A stretch of 64,000 nt of DNA from Flavobacterium sp. LHD-85 (lineage in GTDB: Bacteria; Bacteroidota; Bacteroidia; Flavobacteriales; Flavobacteriaceae), in the NCBI RefSeq assembly GCF_030929595.1, contig NZ_JAVFVR010000003.1, forward strand, positions 62,001 through 126,000, written 5' to 3'. Positions 26,721-35,800 of the stretch are shown one piece after another. The translations under genes were made by a program, and so were the position numbers. How positions within the stretch are numbered: the first letter of the stretch is position 1; every line of letters begins with the position of its first letter. Under the pieces are notes generated by a model. The model did no database searches and was not told the origin of the DNA. It saw nothing but the letters and a program-made list of their open reading frames with translations.

Positions 26721-27324
26721 CGATATACAAAATGCGTGGAATAACGAAAGACCCGAAAATGTTATTTTGCCAACAAATTTAGAAAAGATTCAATCTGCTA
26801 ATACGCCATTAGATAAAATTAGAAAAAACCTGAAGAATGAATTTGTGTATCAAATTGTATCTATGATTTTTCTCGGAACAATTCCAATAATTTGCCAGTT
26901 TAACTCGCAGATGTTTTTTTTATATTATTTAATTTACAGCTTGTTTTTAGCAGTTTGTGTGTATTATTTAGTAAAATTATATTTCTTTTTTAAAAGGCTG
27001 AATGCAACAACATTGAGAACAAAAGACAGTTTGTATGAGACGTATTTTGATATTAGACTGAATATGGAATTGTATAAAACATTTGGTTTTTCGCTAACGC
27101 CTTTCTTAGTTGTTTATTTATTGGGGTTCTATTTTTATGGCCTTTCCAAAACTTCTGGGTTCTTGAATTATGAGTTTTCTAACGGGCAATTATTTGGTCT
27201 TTTTGCCATCATTGTTTTTACAATACTTTGTATGGGAATTTCGTTAGAATGGTGGGTTCAAAAGTTTTATGGGAAATACGCCAAAGAGATAAAAAAGGTA
27301 ATTGACGAATTGAAAGAAGAATGA
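26710..27324 (+). CDS. Four-helix membrane protein, candidate anti-sigma partner
   Basis: A 204-residue protein that I do not recognise by family. It has a soluble N-terminus of about 45 residues (DFNDIQNAWNNERPEN, as in flavobacterial sigma-linked proteins) and four predicted membrane segments at about 48-66, 70-88, 135-152 and 162-182. It ends with a basic, charged tail. Its start overlaps the sigma-factor gene by 11 bases, so the two are translationally coupled, and a role as anti-sigma factor is a reasonable inference. No zinc-binding anti-sigma HxxxCxxC motif is seen. A terminator follows at 27333. Confidence 0.7.
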   Translation: MDFNDIQNAWNNERPENVILPTNLEKIQSANTPLDKIRKNLKNEFVYQIVSMIFLGTIPIICQFNSQMFFLYYLIYSLFLAVCVYYLVKLYFFFKRLNATTLRTKDSLYETYFDIRLNMELYKTFGFSLTPFLVVYLLGFYFYGLSKTSGFLNYEFSNGQLFGLFAIIVFTILCMGISLEWWVQKFYGKYAKEIKKVIDELKEE

Positions 27325-27332
27325 AAAATAAA

Positions 27333-27355
27333 AAACCCATCGTAAAGATGGGTTT
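27333..27355. terminator. Bidirectional terminator between the sigma operon and the cargo cluster
   Basis: Arms AAACCCATC (27333-27341) and complement (27347-27355), 5-base loop, between convergent genes. Confidence 0.75.
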
Positions 27356-27362
27356 CTTGTTC

Positions 27363-30300
27363 TTAGTTAAATATGATTTTTTTGTTGACTATATGACCAT
27401 TCTCTAGGATTACTTTTGCTAATAAAACCTGATTGCTAGAATATAAATTTTCAATTTTTAGTTCTTTGGAGTCAATTTTGTTCTTGTTGTAAAGCAATTG
27501 TCCACCCATAGTATAAATCTGTACTTCTTTAATATTTTCAGTTCCGCTGCTCACATTTATTACTTTTGATTTTGTGGCTACCAAGACTCCATTTGCTGTA
27601 TTTTCAAAATCATCAGTACCTAATGTTTTATTTGTGTAACGAAGAACAAAACGATCTGTAAAAGTTCCGATGGCAGTTTTGAAAGTATAATTTGAAGCTC
27701 TCAGGTCTGTTATAGTGCCTGTTGTTTTGTCTTCCAGATAAACGGCTTGCTGGCCAAAAAATCCATCTGCGTGATCTATCGAGATTGTAAGCTGAGTTTC
27801 GGCAACCGATTTATAGCCAAGAGGAATTCTTTCTGTATTGTCAAAAGGCAAACTTCTCGCTTGTATGGATAGCTTTTGTGCCTCATTGATGGTGTAGAAG
27901 TCTACATAAGAGTTTCCTGCCAATGCAACTGCATCATAATTGTAGTCGAAACTGTTTGTTGCCCCCTCTGCGTATCCGATCAATATTTGTTTGTATGCAT
28001 CTTCGGCATTGCTTAGGTTTAACCATAGGCGGTTTACTTCAATTGCAGCTTCTTTTGCTGTAGTTTTAAAAAATTGCGTATTCTGCGCTTTTATACGTTG
28101 CCCATTATTAAATTTAATTAAAGTAACTTTTGGTTTTATAAAGAAACCTTGCCCTACACCAATATATCCCGAAGGAGTCTCGCCTCCAGTTGTAGCTCTT
28201 GTTGCTCCAAGTAATGTGAATACTGCATAATCTGGGCTGCTGTATCTATAGGTAGTGGTTCCTTCTACTTTTTGAGGCAGCGACATATGCGTCCAGAAGT
28301 ATAATGCTCCAACATCTCCATTATCAATAATAAATTTTCGGCCATCGATAGCAGATGGGTAAGGGTTTCCGACAAGAAGATATTTATCTGCAGTAGTTGA
28401 AATTGGAACATCTCCATTATTAGGTGTTCCATAGAATTTTCCAGTAAAGTCAGCAGGGGCATCATTGCTGTAAGACTGTGGGCCTCTTATGCTATAACCT
28501 TTTCCAGGTAGCATTGTCATTGTTCCGTACAGATTCGTTGCCCACTTGAAATCAGAAGACCAATAGGAATATTTGTCAAATAAAGTTTCTGGAGATAAAG
28601 TATTCATTTTAAAATCTGGGTTGTCTACAGGCGATGACCAATACGTCAAGTCAAAACGGCGAATTTTGGTTGTTCTTTCTATTTGAAAAGCAGTACTGCT
28701 TCCAGTAAACATGTTTTTATTTGTTGATGTTTGAAGAAATGACCCGCCAGATTGAACAAGTAATTTCCCGCCAGTTCCTACGTTTATATTTTCATCAACA
28801 GTTAAAGTAATATCTTTTGGAACTGTTAATGTAATATTCGGATTTATGGTGCAAGAACAAACGGTAAGGTCTGAACTTAATACAATGTCAGATTTAATTA
28901 TAATTGAGCTATTAGCGCTAGGAGTTCCAGTTCCGTTGTAATCTGTTTCAATTTTAATAAAATTCAAATTCAGTCTTGCGCTTTGTTTATAATCTTTTAA
29001 ACGAATTTCAACTTTAGAATCTTTGCCTAGAGCTCTAGGACTGGTTAATATATTGTTTGCAGGAGCATTGTCGTTAATGTTTCCTGGTGATGTATAAACT
29101 GGAGTAGTCGCATTTTCGTCATCAATGAAAATTTGTACTTGGTCATCACAGTTCGTAATTTGTATCTGGTATGTTCCGCAAGGAAATCCTTGTCTTTTGT
29201 AAACCAAAGTAAAGTAATCTTGAGGCACAGGAGCTCCTTGCCATCCAGATGCAGCAGGATTAAAAGAAGGTGATTCTGCAAGAGCAAATGAATCTGTTGT
29301 GTTAATGTTTACAGGGTTTACGCTATAGTATCCAGCATAACTTCCTTGGGGAATTGTAAAATTATTGCCAGAAGCTGCCGTTGTAAATCCGTAAACTTTC
29401 CATAAATTATCCCCGAATGGGTAAGGCGCAGTATTGCTTCCTGCTATTAACCCCATAGAGAACTGTATTCTAGAATCGGTTGTTTTTTCGTAATATTCTA
29501 AGTCAAAAGTATATTCTACTCCAGCTGTCAATTGCATATTTACTGCCTTTTGAGAATAATTTACACCAGACCATTGATCAATTATTATGGTAGTTCCGGA
29601 AGCTGTAGTTAAATACAAACGATAATAATCGTCACCTCCAACAGTGATATTGTAAGTGCCCGTTACATCAACTTTGGCTTTCATTTTATAGCGAACAAAG
29701 AAATAGTCTGAAGGAGTTTCGCACAATTGTGCATTTAACCCAGTAACAGTTCCTTGTACAATATCGCGATTAAATAGTTTGTTTTCTTCAACTTGTCCAA
29801 TATAGGTCATGTTTGAAATCGGAATGGTAGTAGGCGTTGCAGGATTTGGGTCTGCAGGAGTGCCAGTTGGTGGCAAAGTTGTTGTTTTATACACATATCC
29901 GATCCATTTATTATCTCCGTATTTAATTTGGTCACCTGGATTGCAAACAGGTGCTGTAGCATTAACAGTTACAGTAGCAGAAGAATAATTAGAATTAGTG
30001 TTTTTAAGAGTGTATGTAAATGTTGCAGATCCAGCAAAATTTGCTGCTGGTGTAAAGGTTACATTGTTAAGGCCGTTTACAGTTACAGTGCCATTACTAG
30101 GTTGTGTTACCGTTATGGCTTCTAGAGGATAACCACCAATAACATCATTATCTAAAATAGGAATGGTTACAGCCTGATTTGATGGAGTTGAAACAACATC
30201 GTTCTTTGCTGTTAAGGTAAAAACATCTTCTATTGTTCCTGTGATTACTGGGCCTTCAGGACTTCCATTACCATTTTTAATTTCAAAAGTATTGTAGCTA

Positions 30301-31637
30301 GCATAAACATAAAATCTAATGTACAAAGTTTCTCCAGGCGATAAAGTGTTTAGGCCTGATGCGATATTATTAGTTAACGGCGTCCATGATGAGGCAGCAT
30401 TACTTTCTGGTATTAATGTCTGAGCACCACTTGTAAAATCTGAATTCTTAGAATATTTTACTAGAAACTTTTGATTCTTTCCTCTGTAAGTAAAATTAAA
30501 TTGTTTAAGATTTAATTTGTGTTTAGAATCGGGTGCGATTTTAAATTGAATATACTTAGTTTCGTCTGCTGTATTTACAACATTAGGGTTATTAGAAGGA
30601 GTAGGCCAGCCGTTAGTTTCAAAAAATGCATTATTTATGTTATGAAATGTATAATTTAAACTTATGTTAGTGCCCGCTTTTGTAATTGGAGAGTTCGGGT
30701 CTACATATTGTTTGGTTACGGGATTAAAAGTATCATCGGCTCCATCCCAAAGCGATAGAAACTCTGTTGTGTCTTGATTTACTGTTACTTTTATGGATCC
30801 TGTAGATGTTTCCGTTGCATTTGAGATGGTGTAGTTGAAAACAGAAGTACCAATAAATCCTGCAGCAGGGTTAAAAGTTATAGTTTTATCAGGATTAAGT
30901 ATCGCTGTTCCTTCGGCAGCAGATGGAGGTGTAGAAATGACTAAAGTGTTTACGTTGGCTTTGTTTACGTCATTGCTTAGCGGATTTATATTAACTGCTA
31001 CATCTTTTGTAGTGGTAACGTAATCGTTGATAGCTAATATTTTAGTAGCATCAAAGCTTAATACTTCACCATTGATGGTAGGTACAACATTATTGATTCC
31101 AGTTCTAATTTGGAAGTCATTATTAGTGTAATAAGCATAAATTCTAATATAAACTTTTTCAGTAGGTAAAACAGGGTTTATTTCTTCAGAAAAATTCAAT
31201 GTGTATTGTATCCAATCACTCGTAACTGATGTTGCTGTAAGAAGATTATAAACACCAGATGAGAAATCAGATTGTTTAGAGTATTTAATTGTATATTTTT
31301 GAGAACCTGGAGATTTACACTCAAAAACGAATGTGCTTAAATTTACCTTGCTTCCTGTTTTAGGCCCCAGAGCAAATTGTACATATTTTGTCAGATCATA
31401 TTGGCCACCTTTGTTTAGAGGTGTTGGCCAGCCACTACTCTTAAAAAAAGTATTAGCAGCATTGTTAGAGTCGTATAAATTACTTACAGTTGCTGATAAA
31501 TCATAACCGTTAATTGTTCCTACTAATGGAACAGGAGCATATCTATTGCCAGAATCTGCTGCGTCCCATTTTACTAAAGCAGTTTGAGCAAATCCAAAAA
31601 AAGGCAATAATAAGAATAAAAGTAGAGTTTTTTTCAT
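27363..31637 (-). CDS. Giant secreted protein with cadherin-like and PA14-like domains and a T9SS type C sorting signal (cargo 1)
   Basis: The 1424-residue product has a signal peptide ending FFGFAQ. Ectodomain: two copies of a roughly 170-residue unit (about 18-195 and 290-475, each with a WPTP and KYIQF/KYVQF motif and a KYSK-x-SDF stretch), each followed by a cadherin-like/Ig domain of the NDV type (PLSNDVNKAN, ILDNDVIGGY). A PA14-like domain follows at about 580-740. Residues about 990-1345 are a module shared with three neighbouring genes (RRFDLTYWSSP, LSPETLFDKYSYW, LLVGNPYPSAIDG, YFWTHMSLP, RFVLRYTNKTLG). The last 80 residues are a T9SS type C sorting signal ending NKKIIFN. It is likely a surface adhesin exported by T9SS. 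DNA for the shared module is nearly identical to that of cargo 2 in inverted orientation. Confidence 0.88.
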   Translation of the reverse strand: MKKTLLLFLLLPFFGFAQTALVKWDAADSGNRYAPVPLVGTINGYDLSATVSNLYDSNNAANTFFKSSGWPTPLNKGGQYDLTKYVQFALGPKTGSKVNLSTFVFECKSPGSQKYTIKYSKQSDFSSGVYNLLTATSVTSDWIQYTLNFSEEINPVLPTEKVYIRIYAYYTNNDFQIRTGINNVVPTINGEVLSFDATKILAINDYVTTTKDVAVNINPLSNDVNKANVNTLVISTPPSAAEGTAILNPDKTITFNPAAGFIGTSVFNYTISNATETSTGSIKVTVNQDTTEFLSLWDGADDTFNPVTKQYVDPNSPITKAGTNISLNYTFHNINNAFFETNGWPTPSNNPNVVNTADETKYIQFKIAPDSKHKLNLKQFNFTYRGKNQKFLVKYSKNSDFTSGAQTLIPESNAASSWTPLTNNIASGLNTLSPGETLYIRFYVYASYNTFEIKNGNGSPEGPVITGTIEDVFTLTAKNDVVSTPSNQAVTIPILDNDVIGGYPLEAITVTQPSNGTVTVNGLNNVTFTPAANFAGSATFTYTLKNTNSNYSSATVTVNATAPVCNPGDQIKYGDNKWIGYVYKTTTLPPTGTPADPNPATPTTIPISNMTYIGQVEENKLFNRDIVQGTVTGLNAQLCETPSDYFFVRYKMKAKVDVTGTYNITVGGDDYYRLYLTTASGTTIIIDQWSGVNYSQKAVNMQLTAGVEYTFDLEYYEKTTDSRIQFSMGLIAGSNTAPYPFGDNLWKVYGFTTAASGNNFTIPQGSYAGYYSVNPVNINTTDSFALAESPSFNPAASGWQGAPVPQDYFTLVYKRQGFPCGTYQIQITNCDDQVQIFIDDENATTPVYTSPGNINDNAPANNILTSPRALGKDSKVEIRLKDYKQSARLNLNFIKIETDYNGTGTPSANSSIIIKSDIVLSSDLTVCSCTINPNITLTVPKDITLTVDENINVGTGGKLLVQSGGSFLQTSTNKNMFTGSSTAFQIERTTKIRRFDLTYWSSPVDNPDFKMNTLSPETLFDKYSYWSSDFKWATNLYGTMTMLPGKGYSIRGPQSYSNDAPADFTGKFYGTPNNGDVPISTTADKYLLVGNPYPSAIDGRKFIIDNGDVGALYFWTHMSLPQKVEGTTTYRYSSPDYAVFTLLGATRATTGGETPSGYIGVGQGFFIKPKVTLIKFNNGQRIKAQNTQFFKTTAKEAAIEVNRLWLNLSNAEDAYKQILIGYAEGATNSFDYNYDAVALAGNSYVDFYTINEAQKLSIQARSLPFDNTERIPLGYKSVAETQLTISIDHADGFFGQQAVYLEDKTTGTITDLRASNYTFKTAIGTFTDRFVLRYTNKTLGTDDFENTANGVLVATKSKVINVSSGTENIKEVQIYTMGGQLLYNKNKIDSKELKIENLYSSNQVLLAKVILENGHIVNKKIIFN
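27601..28670 (-). repeat. Long inverted repeat, left copy (C-terminal module of cargo 1)
   Basis: This block reads, on the minus strand, nearly the same as 36208-37286 on the plus strand. Comparing line by line, the 900 bases 27601-28500 differ at about 30 sites (about 97% identity), with one uninterrupted identical run of about 160 bases. The match fades towards 28670 and stops sharply at 27600, right after the codons for LGTDDFEN. Confidence 0.9.
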
Positions 31638-32045
31638 GTTAAATGTTTTTTATCAATTTGTTATGCTGGCATAGGACTTCCGAACCAAACAAAGGTATAT
31701 ACATTTACGAGCTCAATCTTGGCGCGGTTTTGAGAACCCCCATATAATCGATGAACTAAAAAAATACTCGATGAAGCACATTAAAAATTTTAATGTTAGA
31801 CAAATATTCTTATAAAATGCTTGATGTTATTATAAGAATATTTGTGTTAAATTAAATTTTTTAAGACTGTTTTTTGAAATTTTAGACTGAAAAACGTCTA
31901 GTTGGTTGTAAAAACTACAAAAAGGGAATATTTTATAACGAAAAGTTGTTATGATTTTTGCAGTATTTTAATGCAATTTTAAAGGGAAATGAATGCTTTA
32001 GGAAAGCATAGGAGAAAACTTTTTTTTAAGAGAGAATAAGCAGGT
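31638..32045. other. Intergenic region between cargo 1 and recX
   Basis: A 408-base gap. It contains the cargo 1 promoter and its short leader. The remainder (31740-32045) is AT-rich with no open frame, RNA or convincing hairpin that I can support. CTCGATGA/ATCGATGA-like words recur at 31746-31780. Confidence 0.4.
31690..31716 (-). promoter_or_regulatory. Candidate promoter of cargo 1
   Basis: On the minus strand TTG (31716-31714), 16 bases, then TACCTTTG (31697-31690), 52 bases before the ATG at 31637. Confidence 0.5.
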
Positions 32046-32528
32046 TTATTTTTCTTCTAGATCTTTAACTTTTTCGTAAACAAGATTGCTCTCATAACCT
32101 CTTCGCAACATATAGTCGCAGAATTTTTTGCGCTTTTTAAGTTGGTTAGGTTCAGAAATGCTATTCCAACATCTTTCTGATAAGTTTTCGAAAGTTTCGA
32201 AATATTCTTCGGCGGAAATTTCTTTCAAAGCCAAGGTAATATTCGTTGATGAAATGTTTCTTAGCTTAAGTTCATTTGTGATTCTAATTTTACCCCAATG
32301 TTTAATTCGGTGTTTGCCTCTCGCAAAGCTACAAGCAAAACGGGTTTCGTTTAGAAAATTTCCTTCAATAAGCTGTACGACAATACTGTCAATCTCGTCA
32401 CGAGTCATTTTTAGGTCATATAATTTTGAAACTACTTCATCATGACAACGCTCTTGATAGGCACAAAAATGCTCTAACTTTTGTAAAGCTTCTTTGATGG
32501 TGAAAGTATTATTCGTGGGGTTTTTCAT
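32046..32528 (-). CDS. recX: RecX-family regulatory protein
   Basis: A 160-residue all-helical protein of the RecX family, which binds and inhibits RecA filaments. It shows the three repeats of the family: FTIKEALQKLEHFCAYQERC followed by EVVSKLYDLKM, then FLNETRFACSFARGKHRIKHWG, a hallmark RecX segment, and IRITNELKLR, ending in YMLRRGYESNLVYEKVKDL. Length is normal. recA is not nearby. It lies alone between two divergent giant cargo genes and inside the segment bounded by the long inverted repeat. Confidence 0.92.
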   Translation of the reverse strand: MKNPTNNTFTIKEALQKLEHFCAYQERCHDEVVSKLYDLKMTRDEIDSIVVQLIEGNFLNETRFACSFARGKHRIKHWGKIRITNELKLRNISSTNITLALKEISAEEYFETFENLSERCWNSISEPNQLKKRKKFCDYMLRRGYESNLVYEKVKDLEEK

Positions 32529-32620
32529 TCGTTTTAACGTTTAAATTAAAAAATTCGCCAGTTGTTATAAATTAATTCTAAAATTTGTTAATGTTTTATA
32601 AAAAGAAATAAATTATAACC

Positions 32621-32650
32621 TTGTGTATTAGGCTAATTTAAATATTTTTG
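32621..32650 (+). promoter_or_regulatory. Promoter of cargo 2
   Basis: TTG (32621-32623), 19 bases, TATTTTTG (32643-32650), a near-ideal match, giving a leader of about 155 bases before the ATG at 32812. Confidence 0.6.
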
Positions 32651-32811
32651 TACGGAATTTTAACATTTGAAATTATGACCTAAGATGTCAGAATTTAACA
32701 TTTTAAGGTTCAGATAATTACTAAAAAGAACATTGTTCTTTTTTTGGAAAAAATGCCATTTTTTGCTTTAAGCAAACCAAAAACAAATTTAAAACAAATA
32801 CCTACTGTTAT

Positions 32812-35800
32812 ATGATGAGAAAATTACTTTACTCGTTTTTACTAATATTTTTTTATTCTTCTTCTTTTGCCCAGATTGTATTCACAGATAATACTCCAGG
32901 TACACGAAGTTGGGCAGTTCCACAAGGTGCTACCGAAGTTACCGTTGAAATATGGGGTGCTGGTGGAGCTGGTGGAGGTTCGAGAAATAATAATGTTGGT
33001 GGTAGCGGCGGCGGCGGCGGCGGTTATTCTTTAAAGACATTTTCAGTAACAGCTGGTCAAAATATTAATTACACTATTGGGAGTGGTGGAACTGGAAGTA
33101 CTAGTAATGGAACTGTTGGAAGTGCGACATCGCTAACTTATACAGCTTCAAATTCGCTTGTGGCTAATGGAGGAGGACGAGGTCTTCAAGATAATGATAC
33201 AACTGCTGGCGGAGCTGGTGGTACAGCAACAGGTGGATCAACTAATTTGAGAGGCGCAAACGGAAATGATAGTAGTACAATTGGAGGAAATGGTGGCAAT
33301 AGTGGGAATACTTCAAATACTGGAGGTATAGGAAGAGCAAATGCTAACGGAGAAAATGGAATTATACCTGGCGGCGGCGGCGGCGGCGGCGAAAGAAACG
33401 GTAACAACAATCGATCGGGAGGAGATGGTGCAAATGGGCAAGTAAGAATTACATATACTCCAAGTTATCAATACCAAATTATATCTTCAAATACTGGATC
33501 TACAACATGGTGTGCAGGAGAAACCAGAAATGTTTCAGTTACTATAAAAAATACTGGTTCGAAGGCTTGGACAGATACGCCTTCGGCAGATTTTAATATT
33601 GGAATAAAGTGGAATACCAATGGCACGAGTTGGACTGATTATAATGTAAGAGTCGATGCTGGAAATTTGGCTCCGGGTGATACTAAAACATACATTTTTA
33701 CAATTACTGCAGCCAATAGTGGAGGTGCAACAAACGGTACTCCTTTAGCGGCAGGAATAAATAATCTTACTTTTGATGTTGTGTATGAGCTAGTCGCTTG
33801 GTTTGGAGATAATCATAACGGAGTAGGGCCAGGTAATGCTGTACTAAAAACGGGAGATCAAACTATAGTAGCAACGCCAGCAAATAAGACTATTGCAGCG
33901 ACAGCTTCAACAGTTTGCTCAGGTTCAGGTACAACTATTACTGTTGCTAATTCAGAAGTTGGCGTTAATTATCAATTAAGAAATGCAAGTAATGCTAATG
34001 TAGGAACCCCAGTTGCCGGTTCAGGCGGAGTTATTAGTTTGCCTACAGGTAATTTAACGACAGCTACTACTTTTAATGTATTAGCGACATTAACTTGTGG
34101 AAATTCGGCACAAATGACAGGTACTGCTACAGTAAACGTAAGTCAACTCCCTACATCAGCTAATGCTGGTCCAGATCAAACAGGAAATTATACTTTTTTT
34201 ACATTGGCAGCTAATACCCCTACGGTTGGTACAGGAGCTTGGTCAGTAGCTAGCGGACCAAATACTTCGGCAGGTCAATTTAATAGTGTTTCTAGCCCAA
34301 CAAGTAGATTTACTCCTGCGGTTTCTGGAACATATGTTTTGAATTGGACAATAAGTAATGGTAGTTGCACATCTACGGATCAAGTAATCATTTCGACTTG
34401 TATTAGCAATTTAATAAAAAACGGTGATTTTAGTAGAGGAACGGAGGATTGGTCTAGAGCAACTACAAAAGGATCCTATGTTGAAGTCTATGACGAAAGT
34501 GTTTATTTTTCAAATGGAAATAATGATATTACTGCAGAATTGGATTCACAGGCTTCATTAGGACAAAATGTAGCCGTTGTTCCGGGGGTTCCTTATACTT
34601 TAAGTTTTCTTTACGCTCGAAGACCAGGATCTTCACCTACTACTGCACTTGATTTTAAAATTATAGATGGATCAAATACCACATCAAGAAATTTTACAAC
34701 TAGTGATACTACTAACACACCAGTATTTTTTAGTTTTCCATTTACACCGACAAGCTCATCAATATGGATTGAATTTTACAATTCTCTAGAAACCACTACT
34801 CTTGGGACGATTATTGATAATATTGTTTTGATTCCGAGTTCGCAAGTGGTTCCAATTGCTACGACAACGCCTAAAGGGAATTATAAAACGTTAGAAGCTT
34901 GTGAAGGAGTGCCTATTCAATTAGATGTTGAGAATGTTTCGGCAAGTGGTGTAACTTATTCTTGGACGAGTACAACTCCAGGAGTGACATTTTCGTCAAC
35001 TACTGCTAAAAATCCAACAATAACTTGTACAGGAACAGGAATTAAGAATGCAACAGTTGTGGTAACCACTGCAGGTGGATGTTCAAGTACTGCTTCTACG
35101 ACATATGTTAATATAAAAGCTGCCCCAATAGTTTATAATGTGACAGGGGGAGGATCTTACTGTATTGGTGATACTGGAGTTGCTGTCGGTCTCTCTAGTT
35201 CAACTACAGGGGTAAGCTATCAATTGAAATTGAATGGAAATGATAGTGGAAGTCCTATGTCTGGAACAACAGGATCGGCAATTAATTTTGGATTAAAGAC
35301 AACAGCGGGTACTTATACTGTAGTTGCTACTAATGCATCTCCAAATAGTTGTGCTTTAAATATGAACGGAAGCGCTGTAATTACTATAGATCCAGTTTCT
35401 GTTGGAGGAAGCGTTTCTGGTAGTACAACAGTTTGTTCAGGAACCAATAGTACTACTTTGACATTAAGTGGTCATACAGGATCAGTTACAAAATGGCAAT
35501 CTTCACCATCGAGTAATTTTTCACCAGTTACTGATATTCCTAATTCTGCGAATACATCTTTAGTAGTAGATAATTTGACAGCAACTACTTATTATAGAGC
35601 TGTGGTTAAAAGTGGTTCATGTTCTACTGCTGATAGTGGTACGGGAACAATAACTGTAAATCCAAGACCTACAGCCCCAACAATTACAAAAAACAACGAT
35701 GTAGCTTGTAATACTTTAGGAAGTATTACAATTACAGATCTATCAGGAAATTGGACTGTTAAAAGAACAGGTGTAACAACTCTGCCAAAAGATTACCCAG

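Noticed and set aside
33186..33410. Pro-rich open frame on the minus strand within cargo 2
   Set aside because: Poly-Pro is the antisense reading of the poly-Gly codons; there is no independent sign of coding.
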